Below, piece by piece: positions 46,277 to 55,005 of a stretch of 64,000 nucleotides of DNA. The notes beneath the pieces were generated by a model. It saw nothing but the letters and a program-made list of their open reading frames with translations, searched no databases and was not told the origin of the DNA. Position 1 is the first letter of the stretch. Each line of letters begins with the position of its first letter. The position numbers were made by a program, and so were the translations under genes. Where the stretch lies: contig NZ_KI912405.1 of assembly GCF_000518245.1 (NCBI RefSeq), positions 148,110-212,109 of the forward strand, given 5' to 3'. Source of the DNA: Brachyspira alvinipulli ATCC 51933. Its GTDB lineage: Bacteria > Spirochaetota > Brachyspiria > Brachyspirales > Brachyspiraceae.

Positions 46277-47791
46277 TTAAATCTTCTGTTTCAATGCACC
46301 TTTACTTTTTAAATAATCATACATTTCAAAATTATTATTATCAAATGCATAATGCAAAGCTGTTTTATTATCATAAACTTTAGTATTAATATCCGCTTTT
46401 TTAGAAATAAGGAGTTCTGCCATTTCTTTATTATTATTTTCTGCTGCAATCATTAAATATGTTTTATTATCATATCTTGTATTTACATCTGCCTTATTTT
46501 CAATAAGAAGCTTAGCTATTTCTAATTTATTGTCTTTTACTGCTAAATATAATTCTTTACCATCATTTTCATTTAAAGATATTTTTTTTGATAAAAGAGC
46601 TTTAACTATATCTTTATTGCCTTTTTCTATAGCATACATTAATGTTGTATTTTCATAATATCCATAATCATTATTTACAGTGTTATATATATGAGCATTA
46701 TTTTTAAGAAGAAATTTAACTCCTTCTAAATCATTATCATTAATAGCATATAAAAGAGGATATGTATTATTAAAATTCTTATCAATATCTAAATATCCTA
46801 TATCAATTAATTGCTGAGCTACATCATAATACTCTAATGCAGTACATAAACTTAGAAGATAAGTTCCTTTTTCAAAACTTTTAGTATTTCCATTTTTACT
46901 TTCAAAACTAGTATCTCTTCCTAAATATAGTTTTTGATTAGTTACCATATTATTTATTTCTTCTATTACAGAATTATTAATATTATTGGTATATGATGAT
47001 ACTAAAGTTTTATATTTATCAAATACATAGCTATTAAAAAATATATTCATAATACCTTTACTGTATGACTGATCCATAGCAAGCATAATAGCTGTTTTTC
47101 TGCTGTTATTTGTAATTTTTAAATTTGGTTTTTTATCTAATATTTGTTTTATTATATTTGTAGAATTTTGATCTACAGCATACATTAATAGACTATGATT
47201 ATTATAATTGCTGTATTGATAATTAATGTTTATGCCTTTATCTAAAAGAGTTTTAAAAACATCATCATAATTTTTTGATGTTATAAGTTTAACAGCATAC
47301 CAATCATTATTTTTATAATCGGCATTATTATTGATAAGTAATTTTGCAATATCTCTATGCTCATATCTTACTGCTATTTCTAAGGAAGTTAAAGACTCAG
47401 TAACGAATCTATTTAGATAACTATCAATATAACTTATCTTAAACAAATTATTTGAATACTCTGCCTTATTTTCTATTAATAATTTTACTATATCATAATG
47501 CCCGTTCATAATAGCATCTCTTATTGGGGTATTAAGATTAACATCAGCACCATTTTCTATAAGAAGTTTAACTATATCAAAATATCCTTTATGGCTTGCA
47601 ATCAATAAAGCAGTATCCTGAATAAAATCGCTTTTTTCATTAACATTAACACCTTTTCTAATTAACTCTCTAACCTTTTTAATATCTCCAGATTCGCATG
47701 CTTCGTATAATTGATAATTGAGCCTATCCTCACAGTATAGATAGGATAAATTAAATACTGAAAATAAAATAAATAATTTGAATAATTTCAT
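46277..47791 (-). CDS. Exported ankyrin-repeat protein
   Basis: 504 residues with a signal peptide (MKLFKLFILFSVFNLSYLYC). About ten ankyrin repeats follow; clear ones are TALLIASHKGYFDIVKLLIE (about 61-80), TLMYAIEKGNKDIVKALLSK (about 386-405), KTYLMIAAENNNKEMAELLI (about 446-465) and KTALHYAFDNNNFEMYDYLK. It is probably periplasmic and binds a partner protein. It belongs to a set of exported or lipid-anchored proteins (47812-48756) on the same strand, with a 20-base gap to the upstream lipoprotein gene. Confidence 0.85.
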   Translation of the reverse strand: MKLFKLFILFSVFNLSYLYCEDRLNYQLYEACESGDIKKVRELIRKGVNVNEKSDFIQDTALLIASHKGYFDIVKLLIENGADVNLNTPIRDAIMNGHYDIVKLLIENKAEYSNNLFKISYIDSYLNRFVTESLTSLEIAVRYEHRDIAKLLINNNADYKNNDWYAVKLITSKNYDDVFKTLLDKGININYQYSNYNNHSLLMYAVDQNSTNIIKQILDKKPNLKITNNSRKTAIMLAMDQSYSKGIMNIFFNSYVFDKYKTLVSSYTNNINNSVIEEINNMVTNQKLYLGRDTSFESKNGNTKSFEKGTYLLSLCTALEYYDVAQQLIDIGYLDIDKNFNNTYPLLYAINDNDLEGVKFLLKNNAHIYNTVNNDYGYYENTTLMYAIEKGNKDIVKALLSKKISLNENDGKELYLAVKDNKLEIAKLLIENKADVNTRYDNKTYLMIAAENNNKEMAELLISKKADINTKVYDNKTALHYAFDNNNFEMYDYLKSKGALKQKI

Positions 47792-47811
47792 AAATCTGCT
47801 CCATTTAATAA

Positions 47812-48243
47812 TTACTCATTAGTAGAACTGTATTCTTCCCACCATTTTTTTACTTCCATTATATTTGTATAATATTTTTTAGTTAATTCATCATTGTAAT
47901 AATAGTTTTCTTCTTCTCCATTTATAGAACAATTAAGAGTATTCCCATTTAATTTGAAATTTAAATATGATTTTGAAACAAAGAAATCCATAGTATAAAC
48001 AGCCTCATTTTTACTCTTTATTTCACTTGCAGAAGTAGTTAATAATGTTATAATCGAAGCCAATGGATTTATTACAGTTTCTTCATCTCCTACTAAGACT
48101 TTATCTCCTACAAAGAGCAGCGATTCATTACCATTAGTATAGAATTTATAACTTACATTTTTATACCACCCTTCTTCTTTGCTTTCGCAGGATATAAATA
48201 CAAATATTGATAATAAAGCTAATAAGAATATTTTTAATTTCAT
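47812..48243 (-). CDS. Lipoprotein, function unknown
   Basis: 143 residues with lipobox FVFISC (then ESKEEG). The body is mainly beta-like (SYKFYTNGNESLLFVGDKVLVGD) with a helical C-terminus (KKYYTNIMEVKKWWEEYSS). No domain recognised. AGGAG precedes the ATG. It lies 97 bases after a second small lipoprotein gene and 20 before the ankyrin gene. Confidence 0.7.
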   Translation of the reverse strand: MKLKIFLLALLSIFVFISCESKEEGWYKNVSYKFYTNGNESLLFVGDKVLVGDEETVINPLASIITLLTTSASEIKSKNEAVYTMDFFVSKSYLNFKLNGNTLNCSINGEEENYYYNDELTKKYYTNIMEVKKWWEEYSSTNE

Positions 48244-48339
48244 TTTTTGCTCCTAATTAAATACAATTCAAAATAAAAATTAAAGGCTTCACTCAAAAAA
48301 CTTCAAGCAAAACCCTTTAAATTTTAATACAATTGATTA

Positions 48340-48756
48340 TTATTTTTTATTACATACAATATCTTGACCTACAATATCAGATGCACCTTGATTTTTTGTA
48401 AATCTAACTGTTACAGAAGAACCATCAGAAGCAAATTTTAAAGTACCTTTAATTGCATTTGGTGTTCCATAATAGTCAGTAGAAAAGCTATAATCAGTAC
48501 CAGAACCTGTTACAGAAAAATATCCTTGATATTGAGGTTCTGATGTTTGGTCACTACCGGCACTCATACCAACTTTAGAATCTTTTATTGATACCCAGAA
48601 ATATTGAGACTGCATTACAGCAGATGTTGATACATAGGAATTACCGTTGAATTGTTCTATGCCTGAAGAACCTGTTTTATCCTTATTGGAACAGCTCATT
48701 GATAATACACCTAATAAAAATATACTCAAAAAGATTGTTAATAGTTTTTTGTTCAT
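48340..48756 (-). CDS. Lipoprotein, function unknown
   Basis: 138 residues with lipobox VLSMSC (then SNKDKT). The body is beta-rich (YQGYFSVTGSGTDYSFSTD) and ends VGQDIVCNKK, giving a single later Cys. It has the same general make-up as the frameshifted lipoprotein at 688-1480 (same kind of short repeats of a lipocalin-like or Ig-like sheet), but similarity is only impressionistic. AAGGAG precedes the ATG. Confidence 0.7.
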   Translation of the reverse strand: MNKKLLTIFLSIFLLGVLSMSCSNKDKTGSSGIEQFNGNSYVSTSAVMQSQYFWVSIKDSKVGMSAGSDQTSEPQYQGYFSVTGSGTDYSFSTDYYGTPNAIKGTLKFASDGSSVTVRFTKNQGASDIVGQDIVCNKK

Positions 48757-49472
48757 AAATGAAACTCCTTTAATTAATTTTTTATTAAAAACATTATTAC
48801 AAACCCAAAATAATTTAAATGCTTTAATACATTTAAATTCGAATTTAAATGTATTTATAAATTTATTATACTATATAATATTTTAAATTTAAAGCAATAT
48901 AAATTTACACTTTTTTTACAGAAATTAGATTTACTATTAAAATTAATACTACTGAGGTTTGAAGCGTTTTTAAAATCAGTCTGTTATAAGAATTTTATTT
49001 CCTATCTCATATAATAGGCTTTGAAGCGTTTCCAATATTAGTCCGTTATAAGACGATATTCCCACCTCCAATAACAAGGAATTGAAGCGTTTTAAAAATT
49101 CAAAAACTTCAGAATAGTGAAAAACAAAAAATTAATGATAGTTATAATTAAAATATTAACTATGAAAAATAATCAGCTATTCGTATCTTAATAGAATTTA
49201 ATTCTAACAGAAACTTGGGCAGGTGCTTTATTTTCTGATTTAATAAAGAAATAAATAAAAATTAGAATTTCAAAATAAACTATAAATATTAAGCGGCGGG
49301 GTATGTAATAAAAGTTTTAAAATTTAATTACATTTGCCCGCCCTTTATATTTTCAATCCCATTTGTGATTTTTGTATTACTTTTCTTTTTCATTTTACTT
49401 TGTTATTATGACACCCACCCAAGATTTTTTTAAATTTATTGTATCTTTACCGCACGCATACCAAATTTATAA
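48757..49472. other. Non-coding gap with a degenerate 61-bp repeat and GC-rich repeat pieces
   Basis: No gene is seen. From 48959 a unit beginning TTGAAGCGTTT recurs at 49021 and 49082 (spacing 62 and 61). The first ~33 bases of the first two units match at about 27 positions, the rest much less. Between 49205 and 49345 are GC-rich pieces (CTTGGGCAGGTGC, AAGCGGCGGGGTATG, TGCCCGCCC) shared with other gaps, and near 49450 a CCGCACGCATACC end. See the findings for interpretation. Confidence 0.5.
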
Positions 49473-49762
49473 TATATACTAAAAATTTTTAAGTTTGTCA
49501 ATTTTTTGTTGTTCTTTTTCCCGCCGCAAAAAGAACCAAAAAGTGCAAGTGTAAAAAATTAGTACTAAATCATACTAAAATTGTCTTATATGTAATATAG
49601 TTTATTAAATTAAAGCCTAAATGTAGCCTTTTTGCTTCTTTGTGGCAATACCACAGGCACTTCCTTCGGTCGCAAAAGAAGTGGGGGTGTGGGGGCAAAG
49701 CCACCAGAAACAATAAAATTGAAAAAACTAAAATTGACAAAATATAGTTGTTTAGGTATATA
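49473..49762 (+). repeat. Dispersed intergenic element, copy 4 (variant)
   Basis: 290 bp. Left end TATATA (49473-49478), 17 bases, TGTCAA (49496-49501). Right end TTGACA (49734-49739), 17 bases, TATATA (49757-49762). The interior differs from copy 3 and matches the reversed copy at 13990-14215, including a TTGCTTCTTTGTGGC-like segment and AAGAAGTGGGGGTGTGGGG. It stands directly upstream of the BspA-repeat gene. Confidence 0.7.
49734..49762 (+). promoter_or_regulatory. Repeat-borne promoter of the BspA-repeat gene
   Basis: TTGACA-N17-TATATA at the right end of the dispersed element points at the ATG at 49906, about 145 bases on. No better promoter is seen in between. Confidence 0.5.
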
Positions 49763-49905
49763 TTAATTATAAATCACAATTTTCATTATATATAAAATTT
49801 TACTAACCGTGCGTTAAAATAGGTAAAAGATCAATATCTATTTAGTTAATAGAAATTCTTAAATAAATATATTATACTGTTAAAATAAAAATTACGGATA
49901 AATAT

Positions 49906-52221
49906 ATGCATAAATACAAACCAGAAATTTTAAAAGAATTATACGAAATAGTACAAGATGAAAGTATTTATTTAGGCGATATAGATACAAGTCTTATTAA
50001 GGATATGAGCGGATTATTTTCAGGAAGCGAAAGAGAAGATTTTTCAGGAATAGAAACTTGGGATACTTCTAATGTAGTAAGTATGAACTCAATGTTTTCT
50101 TTTGCCCGTAAATTTAATCATAATATAAATAATTGGAATGTTTCTAATGTAGAAGATATGGGGTATATGTTTAGGTATGCAATTAAATTCAATCAGCCTC
50201 TTAATAATTGGAATGTTCATAAAGTGAAAATTATGAATTATATGTTTTATGATGCTATGGAATTTAATCAGGATATTTCATCTTGGAATGTTGAGAATGT
50301 AAAAGATATGAGTTATATGTTTCATGGATGCAGCAAATTTAATCAGACTCTTAATAGTTGGAACGTATCTAATGTTGAAAATATGTATTGTATGTTTTCA
50401 CAGGCTTCAGAGTTTAATAAGCCTTTAAATGATTGGGATATATCAAATGTTAAAGATACATCATATATGTTTTATCTTGCTTCAAAGTTTAATCAGCCTC
50501 TTGATAAATGGAATACTTCAAAAGTAAAAAATATGAGCTACATGTTTGGAGGTACTTATAATTTTAATCAATACAGTTCTTTAGAAAATTGGGATATAAG
50601 TCAAGTTAATTCAATGGAAAATATTTTTCAATTCTGTAACAACTTTAAGAATTTTAAAAATTTAAAATTGACTTTATATTTACATGTATTAGATGATAAT
50701 TATTACGGTAATGATATTATAAAAGACAATTTGAAAGAGATTTACAAAATATCTTCCGAAAGTAAAAATAAAAAAATAATAGCCTTCAAAAGAAAATTAG
50801 AAAATACTTATTATAATGAATTAAAAGATTTATCGGATTGCAAAATTTTTAAAAGTATAGAAGAAGCAGAGAATTATGCTGAAAATAATTTCAATAAAAA
50901 AGATGAAAAGAAAGTTGATTTTATAAAAGAATCTAGAGTACTAATAAAAGATAAATCAAGAGAAGTTAATATAAAACTAATAAAATACATATATTTAAAA
51001 TACTTAGAATTAAAAAAATATATTTATCGTATTATTGAAATTGACTCTATTATAGACTTACTTGATAAAGAAAGTTTTTTGAGAGTTGCTTATAATATTT
51101 ATAAAGAAACAGGTAAAGAAACAGCACAATTAATTTACGGATTATATGGAGGATATGAAGCATTAGAAGAAATATACAAAAAGGACGGCGAATCAAAATT
51201 ATTTTTTAAAATACTATCTTTAAATAAAGAAAATGAATACACTATAAAAATACTATTTAATATATATAATAATGCTAAAAAAATGGCTGTAAAAAACAAT
51301 GCTTTAGATATTTTAATAGAAATTGCAAAGGATAAAAAAACTCCTTTTTATAATTTAGAATTGAAATACAATTCAAATATAGGTTTCGATAAAGAGAGTG
51401 AAAAAATTATTGATGAAAATTATAAATTAATACTAAACAATGATTATTCTGTAAGTATATTCGATATAAAAGAAAATAAAATATTAAAATCCATTCCAAG
51501 AAATTTAGATGAAAACAAAAAAGAAGAAATAAAAAATATAAGAGAACAAGTTTCTAATATGATAAAAAAATTCTCATATATATTAAATCAATTACTCATT
51601 GCAGGAGATAAATACGATTATGATTTTTTCAAAGAAGTATTTATTGATAATACAATTATGAATAAATTTGACTTATCCCTTATATGGAGTTTATATGACA
51701 ATAGTAATAATTTTATAACTACATTCAGATATACAGGTGATGGAAGCTATACAAATAGTAATGATGAGGAAGTAAAAATTGATAATGATACTTTTATTAG
51801 TTTGGCAAGTCCTATTGAAATGGAAGATGAAATAATAAAAAAATGGAGAGATCAATTAGAAGATTATGAATTATCACAGCCTATAAATCAATTAAGCATA
51901 ATAAATATTGATAAAAATAATTTGAAAAATGAAATAGATAAACTTCAAAATATAGAAATTGCTTACGGTACTTTCAAAGCGTTTGGAATGAGATACGGTA
52001 TGTTTCCTTTATATACAGAATATAGAACAATTAAAGAATATGCTTTGACTCTTAATGATGGAGATACTTTTACAATAAAAGCTCAAATTGATGGAGAGGC
52101 AGATTATAAAGATAAAGTTAGAATAAATATTGAATTTACAAATAATGAAAATAAAGAAGTGTCAAATAGATTTATATATACTTTATTAATATTTATGATA
52201 TGGGATTTTAGACTTAATTAA
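49906..52221 (+). CDS. BspA-like/DUF285 repeat protein with DUF4132-like C-terminus
   Basis: 771 residues without a signal peptide. Residues ~55-255 hold about eight 25-residue repeats of the DUF285/BspA type, each WxxSxVxxMxxMFxxAxxFNQPL (for example WNVSNVEDMGYMFRYAIKFN). Residues ~290-480 are charged and helical, and the last ~190 (from about 580) resemble DUF4132: TFRYTGDGSYTNSNDEEV, FISLASPIEMEDEIIKKWRD and YGTFKAFGMRYGMFPLYTEY. BspA-type repeats usually mediate adhesion, but this protein seems cytoplasmic. DUF4132 often occurs with WGR-type modules of unknown role. The promoter appears to be repeat-borne. Confidence 0.8.
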   Translation: MHKYKPEILKELYEIVQDESIYLGDIDTSLIKDMSGLFSGSEREDFSGIETWDTSNVVSMNSMFSFARKFNHNINNWNVSNVEDMGYMFRYAIKFNQPLNNWNVHKVKIMNYMFYDAMEFNQDISSWNVENVKDMSYMFHGCSKFNQTLNSWNVSNVENMYCMFSQASEFNKPLNDWDISNVKDTSYMFYLASKFNQPLDKWNTSKVKNMSYMFGGTYNFNQYSSLENWDISQVNSMENIFQFCNNFKNFKNLKLTLYLHVLDDNYYGNDIIKDNLKEIYKISSESKNKKIIAFKRKLENTYYNELKDLSDCKIFKSIEEAENYAENNFNKKDEKKVDFIKESRVLIKDKSREVNIKLIKYIYLKYLELKKYIYRIIEIDSIIDLLDKESFLRVAYNIYKETGKETAQLIYGLYGGYEALEEIYKKDGESKLFFKILSLNKENEYTIKILFNIYNNAKKMAVKNNALDILIEIAKDKKTPFYNLELKYNSNIGFDKESEKIIDENYKLILNNDYSVSIFDIKENKILKSIPRNLDENKKEEIKNIREQVSNMIKKFSYILNQLLIAGDKYDYDFFKEVFIDNTIMNKFDLSLIWSLYDNSNNFITTFRYTGDGSYTNSNDEEVKIDNDTFISLASPIEMEDEIIKKWRDQLEDYELSQPINQLSIINIDKNNLKNEIDKLQNIEIAYGTFKAFGMRYGMFPLYTEYRTIKEYALTLNDGDTFTIKAQIDGEADYKDKVRINIEFTNNENKEVSNRFIYTLLIFMIWDFRLN

Positions 52222-52321
52222 ATAACTAAGGTTTACATTATTTTATAAAAGCATTAAATATTTTTTTATTGATTTATTCAGCCCGCCCACCCCCCCCTAA
52301 TAATATTTATAATGCAAATAA

Positions 52322-52352
52322 AAAGGCATACATAAATTATATGCATGCCTTT
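52322..52352 (-). terminator. Terminator of the Bax-inhibitor-like gene
   Basis: AAAGGCAT (52322-52329) pairs with ATGCCTTT (52345-52352), with inner CAT/ATG pairing and a T run on the minus strand. The gap 52222-52321 also carries a run of C (CCCGCCCACCCCCCCC), part of the GC-rich repeat family. Confidence 0.8.
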
Positions 52353-52371
52353 AACTTCAATTATGTAATTT

Positions 52372-53106
52372 TTAATCTCTGCTTCTTATTTTAGATAAAA
52401 GTTTTAATATCTCTAAATAAAGCCATACTAAAGTAACAAGAAGCCCAAAAGCAGCATACCATTCAAAGTATTTAGGCATATTATACTGCTCACCTTTCTC
52501 CATAAAGTCAAAATCCAAAAGTAAATTAAATGAAGCAATAAGAACTATTACAATACTAATACCAATACTTAAAGGACTTGAACCATACAAGAAAGGAATT
52601 CTAGCACCAAAGAATGACATTATAAAATTAGCTAAATATACAAGACCTATACATAATGTAGATACAGTTATTACACTTCTAAATTTTTCAGTTACTCTTA
52701 TTATTCTAAATCTGTATAATACCAACATTATAAATAAATCTAAAAAAGTAAGAAATACAGCCTGAACAACTATACCTTCATAAGCAGCATTAAAAACATA
52801 AGAAACAGCACCTATACCAACACCTTCAAGTATAGCATAAAGTATAGAAAATACTTTAGATAATTCTTTTTTGAAAGTCATTATCAAAGCTAAAACAAAA
52901 GCACCTATAGATGATCCTAAAGCAGCAGGATAAAGAAGACCAGGATTAGAGGCCAAAACAAAGAATACACTTACCATAGCTGAAAGTATCAATACTAATG
53001 TAAGTATTATTGATTTGTTAATTGCTCCATTAACAGTCATTGTATTTTCATTTTCGTAACTTGATGCATAATTAAATGCCTTATCTGATAAAACTGGATT
53101 TGCCAT
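52372..53106 (-). CDS. Bax inhibitor-1/YccA-like membrane protein
   Basis: 244 residues with seven hydrophobic helices after a polar N-terminus (about 30-55, 60-80, 88-108, 112-132, 145-165, 175-197, 215-235). The segment YAILEGVGIGAVSYVFNAAY and the acidic FNLLLDFDFMEKGEQY near 195-210 match the Bax inhibitor/YetJ group (BaxI_1 type). These are pH-sensitive Ca2+ leak or protease-modulating proteins. It shares a ~55-bp upstream region with the next gene (53253-53546). GGAGG precedes the ATG. Confidence 0.85.
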   Translation of the reverse strand: MANPVLSDKAFNYASSYENENTMTVNGAINKSIILTLVLILSAMVSVFFVLASNPGLLYPAALGSSIGAFVLALIMTFKKELSKVFSILYAILEGVGIGAVSYVFNAAYEGIVVQAVFLTFLDLFIMLVLYRFRIIRVTEKFRSVITVSTLCIGLVYLANFIMSFFGARIPFLYGSSPLSIGISIVIVLIASFNLLLDFDFMEKGEQYNMPKYFEWYAAFGLLVTLVWLYLEILKLLSKIRSRD

Positions 53107-53160
53107 AATTCAAAAACCTCCAAAATTATTTTTATTTGATTTATTATTATATAATAACTT
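53107..53160 (-). promoter_or_regulatory. Upstream region shared by two adjacent genes (copy 1)
   Basis: This ~55-bp region, including the ribosome site, is close to 53547-53600: both read TTCAAAAACC(T/C)CCAAAATT then TTTATTATTATATAATAAC. It ends in a TTATTATATAATAA palindrome, a likely operator or -10 region. The genes are therefore likely coregulated. Confidence 0.55.
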
Positions 53161-53252
53161 AAATAAAATACTAGTGTAAAGTAATATTTCTTTTGATTAT
53201 TTATATAATAAAATTATTAATAAAACAAATATTATATCTTAATAATAAAAAA

Positions 53253-53546
53253 TTAAATTTGTTTGTTTTTCTCATCTTCTGCTATTTTCCTTACAATAAG
53301 TATACCAATTAAAGCCAAAATAAGTAATATAAGTTTATGAAGAATTGCTGCTATTAGCTGAGTTATTATAAAAGCTATTAAAAAAGATACAGCATATTTA
53401 GAAAAAGTGTTCGGAAGGAAAGAAGCATTTTCTAATTTGAGATTATAAATAAGAATAGTAAGAGGTATAGCAATTATAATAGTAAATATAGAAACTGATA
53501 ATATAGGAAATGACTTAATTTTTTTATTTGCTTTTTCGTTTTCCAT
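53253..53546 (-). CDS. Small membrane protein, function unknown
   Basis: 97 residues with three hydrophobic segments (about 12-35, 47-65, 68-90) and a short charged tail (RKIAEDEKNKQI). No family recognised. Its upstream region is a near-copy of that of the adjacent Bax-inhibitor-like gene, so they may respond together, with its own promoter. Confidence 0.65.
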   Translation of the reverse strand: MENEKANKKIKSFPILSVSIFTIIIAIPLTILIYNLKLENASFLPNTFSKYAVSFLIAFIITQLIAAILHKLILLILALIGILIVRKIAEDEKNKQI

Positions 53547-53600
53547 TTTTCAAAAACCCCCAAAATTGTTTTTATCTAATTTATTATTATATAATAACAA
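53547..53600 (-). promoter_or_regulatory. Upstream region shared by two adjacent genes (copy 2)
   Basis: Partner of 53107-53160; see that entry. The ribosome-site strand here reads GGGGGTTTTTGAA before the ATG. Confidence 0.5.
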
Positions 53601-53769
53601 AATAAAAATACTATAGTATATTAAAATAACTAACTATTTTAAATAGAATTGCATTTTTACTAGATAATAATATATATTGAAAAAAGTAAATATATCGAAA
53701 TATAATATATAGAATTTAGTTAGATAATATAATATAATTTAAAAATATATTTATAAACGGAGGTAATAA

Positions 53770-54942
53770 ATGAAGAAAGCCATACTAACAACTATTGCTG
53801 TAATATTATATACTCTTTCATTCAATAACTACTTGAATGCACAAACGCAAAAATCGGCAGAATCTTATATTAATGAAGACGGAAGAGTTAAATCAAGAGG
53901 TTTTGCTGCCGTTTCATCAGATATGAAGTTTCAATATCATGAATTCACAAGACATCCAGTAGGAAAAAAAGATGTTTTAATAGAAATATATTATGCTGGA
54001 ATATGCCATAGTGATATACATGTTGTAGAAGGCAAATCAAGTAATACTCCTCTTGTAGTTGGGCATGAAATAGCAGGAAGAGTTGTAAAGGTAGGAGATG
54101 AGGTTACAAAGTTTAAAGTAGGAGATTTGGCTGGAGTTGGATGTATGGTTAATTCATGCGGAAGATGTGAAAGCTGTTTAGATAATCAAGAACAGTATTG
54201 TTGGAACAGAGCAGTTTATACTTACGGTTCAAGAGATAGATTTCACGGCAATGAAATTACTCAAGGTGGATACTCTGATAATATAGTTGTATCAGAAGAT
54301 TTTGCAATTCTTATACCTAATAATGCTCAATTAGATAAAGTAGCTCCCCTTCTATGTGCCGGTATTACAACCTATTCCCCAATAAAAGCAATGAACGTAA
54401 AAAAAGGAGATAGAATAGGTATAGCTGGTTTCGGAGGACTTGGATCTATGGCTGTAAAATATGCTGTTAAATTAGGAGCAGAAGTTACTGTTTTTGATAT
54501 AACAGAAGATAAAAGACAGGATGCCGTAAATATGGGAGCAGTAAAATATATTAATGTAAATAATCCAGATGAATTAAAAAATAATGATAATAGCCTTAAT
54601 TATATTATAAGCACTATACCTGCATATTATGATGTTAATATGTATATGCGTATGCTTAAAAGAGGAGGTACTATGTGTTTATTGGGGCTTCCTAGAAGTT
54701 CAAAAATGCCTACACTTACCGCTATGATTGGACAACATGGAAGTAAAAAATTATTCGGTTCATTAATAGGCGGAATAAAAGAAACTCAGGAAATGCTTAA
54801 TTATTCAGTAGAAAATAATATATATCCTACTGTAGAAATAATAAAAGCAGATGCACAAACAATATCTGATGCATATAGAAATGTTATTGACGGAAAAGTA
54901 AAATTCAGATATGTAATAGATATGAGAACTATAAGCAAATAA
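53770..54942 (+). CDS. Zinc-dependent alcohol dehydrogenase with signal peptide
   Basis: 390 residues of the CAD/YahK-type medium-chain dehydrogenase. Catalytic zinc residues lie in GICHSDIHVVEG (Cys about 77), GHEIAGRV (His about 99) and LLCAGITTYS (Cys about 197). The structural zinc site is CGRCESCLDNQEQYC (about 133-147). The NAD(P) site is GIAGFGGLGSMAVK (about 216-229). Unusually, the first ~24 residues (MKKAILTTIAVILYTLSFNN) form a signal peptide, so the enzyme is predicted to leave the cytoplasm, where NAD(P) supply is uncertain. AGGAGGT precedes the ATG. Confidence 0.88.
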   Translation: MKKAILTTIAVILYTLSFNNYLNAQTQKSAESYINEDGRVKSRGFAAVSSDMKFQYHEFTRHPVGKKDVLIEIYYAGICHSDIHVVEGKSSNTPLVVGHEIAGRVVKVGDEVTKFKVGDLAGVGCMVNSCGRCESCLDNQEQYCWNRAVYTYGSRDRFHGNEITQGGYSDNIVVSEDFAILIPNNAQLDKVAPLLCAGITTYSPIKAMNVKKGDRIGIAGFGGLGSMAVKYAVKLGAEVTVFDITEDKRQDAVNMGAVKYINVNNPDELKNNDNSLNYIISTIPAYYDVNMYMRMLKRGGTMCLLGLPRSSKMPTLTAMIGQHGSKKLFGSLIGGIKETQEMLNYSVENNIYPTVEIIKADAQTISDAYRNVIDGKVKFRYVIDMRTISK

Positions 54943-54962
54943 AAATAATTCTATATAAAAAT

Positions 54963-54993
54963 AAAGGCTGATAGTATAAAACTTTCAGCCTTT
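54963..54993. terminator. Bidirectional terminator between dehydrogenase and rubrerythrin genes
   Basis: AAAGGCTGA pairs with TCAGCCTTT, with T/A runs on both sides, between converging genes. Confidence 0.85.
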
Positions 54994-55005
54994 TATTTTT
55001 ATTAA

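Noticed and set aside
48240..48340. Terminator between the two small lipoprotein genes
   Set aside because: Only weak, interrupted pairing (GGCTTCACT with repeats of CTTCAAGC) is visible, so I did not list it.
48959..49110. CRISPR array
   Set aside because: Only two and a half units, repeats differ at ~6 of 33 positions, and no cas genes in the window.
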